NCBI GenBank assembly: GCA_000697355.1 | Contig: JNEN01001213.1 | Span: forward strand, 1 to 64,000 | From: Syncephalastrum monosporum B8922 | Taxonomy: Eukaryota > Mucoromycota > Mucoromycetes > Mucorales > Syncephalastraceae | Direction of reading: 5' to 3' | DNA: 64,000 nt | Shown: in pieces, positions 1 to 10,858 of the stretch | How positions within the stretch are numbered: the stretch's first letter is position 1 | Layout of the letters: each line of letters begins with the position of its first letter | Made by a program: the position numbers and the translations under genes | Notes under the pieces: model-generated | The model's input: the letters and a program-made list of their open reading frames with translations, nothing else | Told to the model about the DNA's origin: nothing | The model's database searches: none

Positions 1-27
1 GGGGGGGGGGTGAGCGTATCAATTACC
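1..27. repeat. Right end of a second transposon copy, cut by the window edge
   Basis: A G-run is followed by GTATCAATTAC at 16-26. The same layout (G-run, then GTATCAATTAC) forms the right terminus of the complete element at 69-725, so this is probably the right end of another, truncated or edge-cut copy lying about 40 bp upstream. Only the outermost bases are visible. Confidence 0.5.
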
Positions 28-68
28 TTTGGAAAAAGATGATGAGGTGAAAGAGGTACGAGAAAGTA

Positions 69-725
69 GGTAATTGATACGGCCACCCCCCCCCTTCGCC
101 TTGCGGCCACCCCCCTACTAAATAAGGATCGATTTGAACCACAGCCTCTGCGACAGCCCAAATAGGATGACTCTTTATGCTGACTACAACAACTCGTATG
201 CATTTAGCTCAGGCAGATTGTGTATTTATATTTCTCTAGCGTCATTATCATTGCTTGCAACAAGACTTAAATAAGCAAAAGATCTTCCAATATGAAAATA
301 CGCGTCAACGCGCGTCATAGCCAAGAATTCAGGAAGAAAGTGGCCAGAGAGGTAATGGCATCGTGTCCGTAGAACGACACATACTTCTGGTGCATTTTTA
401 AACAGATCCGTGGCCGTTGTGGTATGGGATTATCTGTATAGTAGTTGTGTCCTTGATGACAGCTCCTTGATGAGTAAGCTGTCATTACGATATTTTATGA
501 CTGGATGTACGGTTGCTTCACACATACAATATACGTGACCAAGCATCTTCAGAGGCAAACCACCCTCGGGGAGAGCTATATGCACACGACTTGCTATAGT
601 CCGTATAGAGTGTCATCCTATTTAGGCTGTCACAGAGGCTGTGGTTCAAATCGATCGATCTTTATATAGTACGGGGGGGGGGTTGGCCGCAAGGCGAAGG
701 GGGGGGGTTGGCCGTATCAATTACT
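69..725. mobile_element. Non-autonomous DNA transposon (MITE-like) with about 110-bp terminal inverted repeats
   Basis: The left end (69 to about 178) and the reverse complement of the right end (about 610 to 725) match over about 110 bp with few differences. Both read GTAATTGATACGGCC, then a C-run, CTTCGCCTTGCGGCC, another C-run, and a stretch with TTTGAACCACAGCCTCTG. The flanks carry an exact 9-bp direct repeat, GAGAAAGTA, at 60-68 and 726-734, read as the target-site duplication. The interior has no convincing ORF, so the element must be mobilised in trans. Long inverted repeats with a 9-bp duplication are typical of Mutator-like (MULE) elements; that family assignment is inference. The inverted repeat contains a B-box-like GGTTCAAATC, probably by chance. 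Confidence 0.8.
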
Positions 726-1032
726 GAGAAAGTAATAAAGTGGGAAGTTTGTAAGAGCCAAAGTTCGGAATGTAGTTTGACAATGTCGAAATGGAGTTGT
801 GCAGACTTGTGTTTTTCGATGGTGTCTTAATGCAGGACCAGCGGAGACAGATACTAGACTTGTTCCTGAGGCTTGAAATTGGTCTTGTAGCGACTTGCAA
901 GCAGATATGAAAGAGATTAAGTCTTTATATGACTTTGTTGTATAGTCTTTGATAATTCAATGTCTAATCTGTTCTGGCTGAAAAACTGAGGCCTATTTGT
1001 ATGATTTCTAAAGCTAAGATGGATACTACTAT

Positions 1033-1140
1033 GAGGATACGAACATGGGGGAGGGCACTGGAAGGTGAGGATACGAACTGGGGGAGTGCAGAAAAGGAAG
1101 AGGATACGAATTGGGGAAGAGCCATGGAAGGTGAGGATAC
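1033..1140. repeat. Tandem repeat, unit 33-34 bp, about 3.3 copies
   Basis: GAGGATACGAA starts at 1033, 1067, 1100 and 1133, separated by 34, 33 and 33 bp, with G-rich filler (GGGGGAGGGCACTGGAAG and variants) between. It lies directly upstream of the LINE relic and may be part of its decayed sequence. Confidence 0.7.
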
Positions 1141-1149
1141 GAGTCCATC

Positions 1150-1500
1150 CTTACAACATGCCGTCCTCAAAGTGCCCTTTTTGCTTTCGCCTCGAAGATG
1201 ACCGTCATTTTCTTTGGGACCTGCCCGACCAAAGCCGCAGTGTGGATATCGCTCGCCTCCCGATGCCTGACATCAACAGTGCCTCTCACATTTTCCCATA
1301 TCTCGTGCCTACAACTGAGTCAGCCCCTTTCCATCCTTCCATCATTGTCTCCACTTTCATTCCAAGTCTTTGTTGCTTGTGCCCTGGCAGTTATATGGCA
1401 CGCTCATTGGGATTATGTGTTCCATAATATCCCTTTCGTCCTTGCTCGTGTCGCGGCTGTAGTCTTACTATCCATCCATCGATCTCGGCGAGAGTCCTAG
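1150..1500 (+). pseudogene. Relic of a LINE (non-LTR retrotransposon) 3' end, reverse-transcriptase zinc-binding region
   Basis: One frame reads KCPFC followed by EDDRHFLWD, then a one-base shift near 1215-1225 moves the match to a second frame reading CPTKAAVW and, further on, AVIWHAHWDYVF. This CxxC, H, C plus W-rich layout is the C-terminal zf-RVT region commonly seen after the reverse transcriptase of fungal LINEs. The frame break and the lack of any upstream reverse transcriptase show it is dead and 5'-truncated, as LINE copies often are. An AATAAA-like run and an A8 tract at about 1550-1573 could be the 3' tail. Family naming is from pattern recall only. Confidence 0.55.
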
Positions 1501-1573
1501 TTAAATTTTTGTTCTCATTATCCACAACACACGCCATATGCGGCGTTCTAATAAACCCTTTTCACAAAAAAAA

Positions 1574-2231
1574 TGAGCAACCACGTAGTAGTCTTGTGCA
1601 TTTTCTAAGTGTATAGATATTCCATTGGCATCACGTCTTTGGCGAGGCTCCGTTTCAGCCAGACAAAGTTATCCGAGCCCTTCACCAGGCGTGCAGTCGC
1701 GCTGATAAAATTTCCTTTGAGCCTCCGTGCCCGTACCTTACACTATATAACATCAAAATAAAATAAAAAAAAGGGTGCGCGCGATTAGTAGAACGTTTCC
1801 TCCACCAATGCCGTGGCCTCAAGTTGCCCTTATTCAAGCAGACTCTCCAGCTCTGACTTCATGTTTACTGTATAGACATAATCCTTTTCTGACACTCCGA
1901 CGTATAGAGCAAATAAAAAATGGACAGCCGTCCCCATAAAAAAAAATTCAGTGTAAGCGTAGCAAGGCACCGTAGCATAATACCATTGTAGCAATTCTAG
2001 ACCCAGCCCCCGCCTTATTGTTTAAGCACCGAATTGATACATATTCATGCCCATTGTGATTGGCTCAATCATTACTTTCCCGCCCAAAAGTCCGTTTTTG
2101 GGCACGGACACAGCACAATACAATACGTACAGCAACAATACTCTATACAGTACCGTGCGTTGTACTGTACACTACGTACATTCATACCCTTTCTGTGGTC
2201 TTCAACCAGATTCTAATTTTCAACTTTCCCA
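1574..2231. other. Intergenic: no gene seen; EDE1 upstream region
   Basis: AT-rich with A-runs; short reading frames only, none with coding character. The last 200 bp, including pyrimidine-rich stretches, should hold the EDE1 promoter. Confidence 0.5.
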
Positions 2232-5200
2232 ATGCAAGAGTGGGAAAGACTTCTAAATGAGCAAGAACTCCATGTGTACGCACAGTATTTTGGGGCTACC
2301 CGGTCTGCCGGCTCGAATGTTGTAACCGGTCAAGATGCTGTTCGCTTTTTTGCACGCTCCGGTATACCGAACGAGATCCTCTCCGACGTAAGTTGCCAAC
2401 CATGCGTACAATAATGTGCAAAGATGTCGTTACTGGATGCTGTCTTTAACACGCTTTGTATATTACAAGATATGGGAGACGAGTGATGTTTACAATGTGG
2501 GCTACCTTGACCCGGAAACCTTCTCAATTGCATTGAAACTGATTGCTTGTGCCCAACATGGCCGAGATGTCCAGGACCCTATCCTCTCCACAGGTAATTA
2601 TACTAATAATAATACATCTACTATTTCTGCGCTAGCATGCGGTCTAATAATATGTAGAGGTACCACTGCCGCGCTTTGAGGGCTTCGATATTGCTACTAT
2701 GCTGCAGAACAAAGCAGGCCGCGGTGCGGATACAGGCACTGGCACTGTAACTGGCGTAGACAGTGGGATTGACTCCGATACTATCAGTGCGAGTGACCGA
2801 GAAAAATATCTTCAGCTATTCGCACGACAACCTTTGGATGAGGGGTGCGTGTCTGCCGAGACGGCCACGCGAGTCTTTGCACGCTCTCGGCTTCCGAACG
2901 ATGTCTTGGCACAGATATGGAACCTGGCGGACGTGCGCAAAGCAGGCAACCTCAATCAAACCGAGTTCGTGATAGCCATGCATTACATTGCGAAAATGAT
3001 GGACGGCTCCATCGACCGGCTCCCGTCGCACCTCCCGAGTGCCGCCTACCGCTCTGCCTCAGGCTCCATCCAGTCATCGCCTCTTTTAAGACGCACAAGC
3101 GTGATGCATTCGCCTGTCTCATCCCCACACTCACCGGTGCATCTCCGTGCATATTCACCCATCCGTGCCTCTGTCCTCCCCGCCGCCTCGCCCGCAGCTG
3201 CAGTTCGGCTTCCCTCTCAATCTCAATCGCAATCTCAGCCCCATTATTCATATCAACCTCAGCCTCAACGGGCCGCGTCCATCGACTCCCTCGGTAATGC
3301 TGCATTCGGCCCAACCATCGCTCAGGACCACCAGAATGGCTCCTGGGATGTGTCTGCCCAGGAGAAAGAACAATACGATGCCTTCTTTGACAAGATCGAT
3401 GCGGGCCACCGTGGCCATATTGAAGGGCCTGAGGCTGTCGAGTTCTTTAATAACTCAAAGCTACCCCCGAGTGAGCTTGCCCGTATTTGGGACATGGCCG
3501 ATATCGAGGAAAACGGACGGCTCACAAAGGACGAATTCGCTATCGCCATGCACCTTATCAATGCGCGCCTTCGGGGCATTCCGCTGCCTTCCACTCTACC
3601 CAAGACGCTTGTGCCTCCCGCACCTTTGGTCATGCCTCATATGAGTACGCCACGACAGCCGCAGCAATCAGAACAGCCGGAAGGTACATATACATCTCAT
3701 TGTTTATCGGCCTCTCTTATGAAAGACCCGCAAAATGGAATTAACGATTCCGACGTCAAACTAGTAGGCGACGGAGATCTGCTGGGCGAGTTCGATAACA
3801 GCGAGGAACTCACCACGGTGACGAATGAGGTCAACCAGCTGCAATATCAAATTACAACCCTTCATGCAGCCTTGAAGACGACCCGGACGGAGAAAGCCAA
3901 TGCAGAGAAAGCCCGACAACAGCAGAAGATTGAAACGGACGCATGGCGCGAACAGGCGGAGCAACTTGGCGTCCAGCAGTCGTCAGAGACCCAGCAGCTG
4001 GCCCAGTTGCGCGCAGAAATCATTGCAGAAGAGCCATCATGGACCCAGATCCGGCAGCTTCACGAGAGAGTTGTCCAGGACCACGACGTGTTGCGCGAGC
4101 AGATCGACAAGACAAAGCATGCGCTGGAACTTGGCAGTGCCGAGGGCGATCGTTTAAGACGGCGTGTACACGATGTTCAGGCGGAAACAAAGCAGTTTGT
4201 TCAGCAACTGGATCATCTACGTTCGGTGATGGACGCCAAAAAGCAAGCGAGATCGCAGCCGGCGGGGCCGGAGACGGATCCGTTCGCAGTCCCCGACAAC
4301 CCGACAACTCCTGCCGAAGAGAAGCTTACGTTTGATGATGCATTCTCGTCTCCTACCCCACCCGTCACAAGCTCGAGTCTTTTCGATGACGCCTTTGGTA
4401 CCCATGACAAACCATCCAAACGTCCTCTTCCACCTCCACCTCCACCTCAACGACGTCCCACGCAACGCCATCCTCAGCAGCAGCTGCAACAGCAGCAAAG
4501 CGGCGGCCAGGCCAAGAAGGCTCGCGCTCCACCTCCGCCTCCGCCTCCTGTCAAGTCACCCAAGCAACCTCAAGCCACGCAAGAGGTACCTGGAAAAGAA
4601 GCCGCGGCCGCCAGCGCTGTACTTGCTGGCACGGCTGCCGCTGCTATTACTGTTCACAAAGACTCAGCACCACAATCAACCTGTTCATCCGCCGCATCCT
4701 CTGTCTCCTCGTCCTCATTCGTGTCTTCTCCTGAAGTTGAAGAAGACAATCCTCCTGCTGTGTTCGAACATGAGACCACCGCTGGGCCCGAGGCAGGCGC
4801 AGCGTCTCCGCCTGGCAAGCTCCATTCCACAGAAGCATTAGCATCAACCGATAACGGTGGGGAACGCGACGAAGCACCTCCAACTCAGAAAGAGACCCTC
4901 CATGGTGAAGCGCCGACCCAGCCTGCAATGGAAGGGACGCCCTCACTGGCGGAAAACGTGCAGTTGGATCCATCCACAATAGCCGAGCACGACAAACAGG
5001 TAAATATGGAAAATGAGTAAGACCACAACGGACCCCTCATCGCCGTTGATCGTAGTCCATTACAGAGCATGACGATGTGAAGGATGCGGTTGTCACAGCC
5101 CAAGATGCCACTGTGCGCGCGGAAAAAACAGACCAAGACCAGACAGAGGCCGAAGCTACGGCGAAGCAAGAGCATGTGTCTGTCGAGCAAGAAGAAGTAG

Positions 5201-6915
5201 CGGGGCCAAGAGAATTTGCGACGGCCATTTCGGACGATCACGACCATGTCAAAGACAAGGACGAAGCTGAGCCTGTGTCCGAGACGGAGCAAGCATCTCC
5301 CGAAGAAAAGCAGTATGTGAGCGCGCCGACGGGAGCGGAAGGCAGTACGGCGCGTGAGCAGCAAGAAGCGCTTACTCAGGATGAACAAAAAGAGCAAAAG
5401 CCATCGGAGGAGGATGACAAAGGAGAGACACGCGCGCCCTCTTCCAACCAAGAAGCATCATTGTCTCCAGTAGAACCCCACGTGACAGACGATACAGCCC
5501 CGTCGCAAGAGGCCAATGAAAGTCACCTGCCGGATAAAGAAAAAGAAGACGCGGTGCAAAACGCAGGTCCATCCTCAGACGCTCCTGTATCGGGTCAGGA
5601 TGCAGTCGAGACCCACGAGAAAGAGGCACCGGATAGGGAACAGCGTGAGAATATAACATCGGATGGAGATGGCATGTCAGCAGAGACAACGGAAGCAAGC
5701 CATTTAGATGAAGCGCCTAATATAGCGCAGGGAATGACAGTGCCCTCCGATCAGCAGGAACAGCAGCAGCAACAGCAACAACAACAACATGAAGAGAAAC
5801 ATGAAGAAGAACAAGATATCGAAAAGGAGCCATCTGGCAAGGAGGAAATACAAGAGGAGGAAGAGGAGGAGGGGAAGAAGCAAGTCGAGGACGAAAAGGA
5901 GGCAAAAGAAGAAGATGACAAGCGCAAGAAAGCACAGACATCAGTCCAAGGAGGAGAAGAATTAGAACAATTGGCGTCCAATGCGAAAGAGAACAAGGAG
6001 GGGCAACCGAAGCCCGAAGAAGAAGAGCATGCACAACCGGAAGAATTCTCTCGCACGATCATCCAAGACGCAGACGATATAACCGCACCCCTAGGCGACG
6101 GCAAGGACAAGGGATCCTCAGATACGGGCGAAGGCGATAGTTTCGAAATGATCTCGTCCACCAACAGCCCTGTGCGAGAAAACAAGGAGACGGTGGATGA
6201 ATTCGATGAAGTCTTTGGCACCGACCTCGCGGGGCACAAAGAACCCCTTTCTGATGTTGTTGAAAATGGCCAACAGGCAAAAGAGGCCAAAGAGGCCAAA
6301 GACAAGGATGAGGATGACGACGACGACTTTGATACTGCCTTTGCCGGTCAGCTGACGGAGGCTCGGATGATGCGGTCCGAGGCTGACCCTACCACAACAG
6401 CGACCGTTACCAGCGCTTTTGACGACGCGTTTCAACATGACACGATGACCACAGCGGCCCCGAACACGAGCCATAAATTGAGTTGGGCGACCCACTTTGG
6501 TGGATTCAATTTCGATTTTCAAGACGACGACAAGAAGCCACCGTCGTCGACGGACGATGATTGGGATTCTATCTTTGGCGTGCCCGCAGCTGCCCATGAT
6601 GGGAAATCACCACAAGCAACGGATGAAGCAGGGGCACCAGAACATGTGGGCTTTCAAGACGCGTTTTCCAGCCCCAGCAGTCATGATAATAATTCTGCAT
6701 TCAAGGAGCAGCAACAGCAAGAAGCACCGTCCACGCAAGCGAGTGCGGGTGCCGATCCCCAGCTTTTCAGTGGCGATATTCGCGGTCACGGTCCAATCGA
6801 TGACCTGGTTGCGATGGGCTTTGACCGCAAGGCCGCCAAAGAAGCGTTGGAGCGGTACGATCAAGATTTGGAGAAAGCAACGAATTTTCTTTTGGATGCG
6901 CCCCAGGTCTCATAG
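2232..6915 (+). CDS. EDE1: EH-domain endocytic scaffold Ede1 (Eps15-like)
   Basis: Four exons: 2232-2387, 2470-2593, 2658-4999 and 5056-6915, giving 1,493 aa; phases agree (the last acceptor could instead be 5067, losing 4 aa). Three EH domains lie near residues 1-95, 139-230 and 325-420; the first is split by two introns. The third shows the typical LARIWDMADIEENGRLTKDEFAIAM core that binds NPF motifs. Next come a coiled coil (about 478-623), a polyproline stretch (about 682-729), a long acidic Glu/Gln-rich region with repeated DDAF and DEVFG motifs, and a C-terminal UBA domain (about 1450-1490, DDLVAMGFDRKAAKEAL). EH triplet, coiled coil and UBA is the architecture of yeast Ede1, an early-arriving scaffold at clathrin sites that binds ubiquitinated cargo. 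Codons before 2232 are not open, supporting this start. Confidence 0.93.
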
Positions 6916-7462
6916 TGATGATGAAGATGTTATTATTAATTGTTTTTTTTTTTCCTTCTTTTTTTATTTTTTGCAATGGAGAAATAAGGGTCATTAAGAA
7001 ACCCATGGGTAGTGGGAGATTCTCAGAGCGTTTGGGATATGGTTGGGTCAATCTCATTGATGAATGTGCTATTTGCATATTGAGTAGGTCCATGCGCACG
7101 CCGTCAAGTAAAAGTACCCTCACAAAATGAGAAAAAAAATTTTTTGTCCACCCCCTCCGGGTTTCCCTCGCTCCTTGTTGGGAGAAACGCCTCCTTTCGG
7201 ATCTTGCTCCTTACCAAAACCAGTTTCAGCCGTAGCACGCCTGTATGAAGAGAGGGGGACAACTTTAGGATTGGGGGGTGTGGGGGCAGGCAAGTTGTCT
7301 AAAACAGAAATACATGTTATCGTATATATACAATGAAAACTTCGCCAGACGCCTCTTTTGCCTTTTTTCTTTTCCTCCTTCATCTCTTCACGACTACGAC
7401 GACAAACCACCACTACTACACTACTTTGCTACTATCACTATCTTCTTTACTAAATTGTCACC
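6916..7462. other. Intergenic between EDE1 and the RGS gene
   Basis: T-rich 3' flank of EDE1, then a pyrimidine-rich stretch (7360-7460) that probably forms the 5' leader and promoter of the RGS gene. No further gene seen. Confidence 0.5.
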
Positions 7463-9648
7463 ATGGATCCTGGCATATCGCAGCAGGCGTACACTTCTAT
7501 GATGAAGTTTACCATTGATGGCCGGCCCTATCTGAAGGTAAAATTGGTGCTACAATTGCCACACGCCGATGTGAATATATAATCTGACCTGAACCTCTAT
7601 CGTATCTACATCTCTTTATTCTTTGTGTCGTGCTATTCTTTTTTTTTTTTTAATCTTAGGATATCCATGATTTGTTTGCTGCGCTCATAGTGCAAATTCC
7701 TCTGGACAACCATCGCTATCTTTTTCGCAACTATCCCAACACGTACACGTCCGAAGATGCCATCCAAGCCCTGGGGTCGCTCAAGTTCTCCTATACCGCA
7801 CGCACGCCTGACCCGAACGATCCGTCCAAGCTGCTCCGCACCACGACCACCACGACATTTAACATGGAAAAGGATATGGCCAAAGCGCTCTGCCAGCAGT
7901 TTCAAGTATGCCGACTGACCGAGAACGCGACGGATCCGCAGAGCCGCAACTTTCGCGAAAAGGGTCTGTGGCAACTGACGCCCAAGGGTCTCTGTGTCCT
8001 TCAAGATTTCTGCGTGCGAACCGAGGCTGACATGAGCCGGCTGAGAAAGCAGTTTGGCACGGTCGATGCGATCCAGCTCGTGCGACTCGAACGCCACCCG
8101 GACGATGATCAGATCATGTTTGGTCGTCAGAACCTGTCGATTGTGTTCCGTATCATGGTGACGCATCTGCCCCTGGAGGGTGAGCTCCCGAGCCAGCACC
8201 AGAAATCACAGCCGGTCAAGCAGCACAACAGCAGCGGGGCCATGGTCGACATGTCCTCCAAGTCGTCCCAGTCCTCAGGCTCTTCCACCACCGGCGCATC
8301 GTCGGCCGCGCCCTTTGCGATGGCGACTCAGATCGCGGCGGCAGGCGACTCCCGGGTTCAGCTGCTCGCCAACAATCTCCTGACGGTATCTAAAAAATCA
8401 CGACAGAACCATGCACGCTCCCTCAAGAACATGCGGACTGTGTTCTCGACGCAACTCTGCTGCGACTGGCTGACGGACTACAGCACGGTGTCCTCCCGCG
8501 ACGAGGCAGAGAGCCTCGCATCCGAATTTATCAAGTACGGCTGGGTGGAGTACCAGGATCCAAAGCCGAACCAGCAGTTCAAGTCGTCCAAGTCGCTTAC
8601 GCTCGTCGTCACGGCAAAGGGTAAAGAAGTCGTGGCCGAGGTGGATCCCAACAGCAGCAGCCACCAGCAGCAGCACGGTGCTACCGCGGCAACAGGTCAG
8701 AATGGCAACGGGAGCCAGGCATCTCTGACGGGTGGTTTATCACGTTCACGCTCTTCTGCACACTCGTCGCTGTCTCGCCAGCAGCAGAGCGGCAACGACG
8801 ACGATGATAAGCCAACGACATTGCGCGAGATGCTGCAGCAGGAAGCGGACAATGGCAGCACAAAGACACACTCTCAGGCAGCAGGAGCAGGAGCAGGAGG
8901 AACGACAACAGGATCAGGATCAACATCAGACGATGTGGAGAACAGGAACCCTTCACCACAGGCAAGACCACGAAACAACAACAACAGCAGCAACAATCAG
9001 TCTGAATCACGGCCATCGAGTGCAGCGATTGACTACGAATCCAAGTCGCTTGGGTTAGCAGAAGATCCCAAGGAGAGCAACGCGGCCCGACTCAAAGTGA
9101 TCCTGGACGACCCACAGCTGCGGTCGCTGTTCAAGGATTTCTTGCGCGCCAACTTTTGCGAAGAGAATCTGGACTTCTGGATCGACTACTCGACGCTGCG
9201 ACGCAAGTGCCGCAACCAGAGCCCAGCCATGCCGTCACAGAATCAAAAGGACCTTTTGGAGGATGCGTACGACATCTGGTCGACGTACCTGGCGCCGGGA
9301 GCGCAGTGCGAGCTCAACGTGGAGCATTCCCTGATCCAGGAAATGGCCCGCGTCGTCCAGTCGATGGTCCAGGTCGTGCCTACCTACACCCCTGGCCAGA
9401 GCAAGCCGTCCGTCGTGATCTCTACCCCGTCCACCTCCCAAAGCCTGCGCATGATGCTCAAGTGGTTCGACCGCGTCAACGACCACATCTGCCGTCTCAT
9501 GGCGTCCGACTCGGTCCCCAAGTTTGTAAAGACCCCTAAATACCGCAAGATCATGGACGCCCGCGAGCGGAAGGGCGCGCTCGACGACGCCAATTCGGAA
9601 AAGACCGAGCTACTCTATGGGCCTTCGATCGTCGAAAACAGGGCATAA
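7463..9648 (+). CDS. SST2: DEP-RGS regulator of heterotrimeric G-protein signalling (Sst2/FlbA type)
   Basis: Two exons, 7463-7537 and 7660-9648, give 687 aa; the start ATG sits in a CACC-ATGG context. The N-terminal half holds a fungal DR/DEP-like segment (about 20-170) and a clear DEP domain near 259-330 (RTVFSTQLCCDWLTDYS, FIKYGWVEYQDP). A low-complexity Ser/Gln/Asn/His linker follows. The RGS domain spans about 503-660, opening LKVILDDPQLRSLFKDFLRA and containing NFCEENLDFWIDY, the classic helix-4 signature for binding G-alpha. Proteins of this type accelerate GTP hydrolysis on G-alpha and desensitise receptor signalling at the plasma membrane, the DEP part tethering to receptor tails. 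Length matches Sst2/FlbA (about 700 aa). Confidence 0.92.
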
Positions 9649-10858
9649 ACCTTATTCAATTCCCCCAAAGGCCGATGACCATATTCATGCTGTGATATGA
9701 CACGACATGACTTGAAAAAGTAGAGCTTATTTGAAACTTTTTTTACTTTTTTTCTTCGTTGTTTCCCGAGTGAATGAACACTGTACTCCTATTACTACAA
9801 AGCAGCAGTAACTCATCATAAATAGTGCATACATCTCAGATGGTTTTTTTTTCTTTTTACTTTTCCAAGACGTGTGGGATCTATTTATTACATCCGTGCT
9901 ATATACAGACAGTAGGCATGGAATGGTCATCAGACGACTGGGTGGGAGGGGAGGGGGCCAGTTTTAGGAGGAAAAGGGGGTAGGTTTCGAAGGATCCAGG
10001 GTCACAATTCCATGTACCACTGTATTACCATGCATCCTTCGGTTTTAGACAGCGCCAATGACAAGGATCGTCCTCGTCAATTATGCGAGGCTCGGGCGTG
10101 TGCACATAGACGCACAATAGGCCGATCAATTATGAAGCCAGAAAGCTTCTGAATTGCCTTCTGCGAAACGTCTTCTCCAACCCCTTTTCCGAGAACTATA
10201 ATATGGAAGGATCATAATCCAGTCCACCATCCAAAGGAGGGGCTCTGCACCATGAATTTCTCTCATGTTCCATCTATATTACATACATACAGCTGCATCA
10301 CCCATTTTAGAGTAGCAGTAGGTGATCAAGGATGTAAGGTTCAGACGTTGATACATCAAGACAACACTTGTTCTACCACCCAAGAGTCCCCGGTTTCCAA
10401 CCGCATATAAGGACTGTGCAGCACATGTGGTATGCATACCCCCTTTGCAACGCTCTTTTTTTTTTTTTCTTTCTGGGGCCGGGCCGCCTTTATACATTGA
10501 GCGAAATCTATCCAAGGTGATCCTTTCATTCCCTGTCCAATCTCATCACGGAAAAAGAAAAAAGAGAAAAAAGTCGGTATATATTACAGTATCTTTTTGC
10601 TAGACGCCAAGCAAATTTGGTGCGATGCGATGAGCCTGTATGGGCATCCATATCAAACTATCAAGTGATGAATTGGCGTCATGCAGGGGGGTCGTGTGTG
10701 TGTATGTATGTGTGTTACGCGCGTGGAGCGAGAAGATCTCTTGCTTTTGTCTTTGTCTCCCGCACTTTGTCTCCATTTCTGTTACACCAATGTAAAACAA
10801 ACAAGGAAGAAAAAAAAAGGGTCAGAGATAGAGAGTTCTCTTCGTATGATCTCGATTT
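9649..10858. other. Convergent intergenic region between the RGS gene and BRCA2
   Basis: Holds the two 3' flanks. It has many homopolymer T/A runs and a TG-rich patch near 10690-10720; no supported gene or RNA. Confidence 0.5.

Noticed and set aside
1001..1427. Overlapping 66-120 aa frames through the tandem repeat as a real gene
   Set aside because: They are created by the 33-bp repeat (a multiple of three) and only partly overlap the frameshifted LINE tail.
4885..6305. Long minus-strand frames opposite EDE1
   Set aside because: Low-complexity mirror images of the Glu/Gln-rich EDE1 coding strand.
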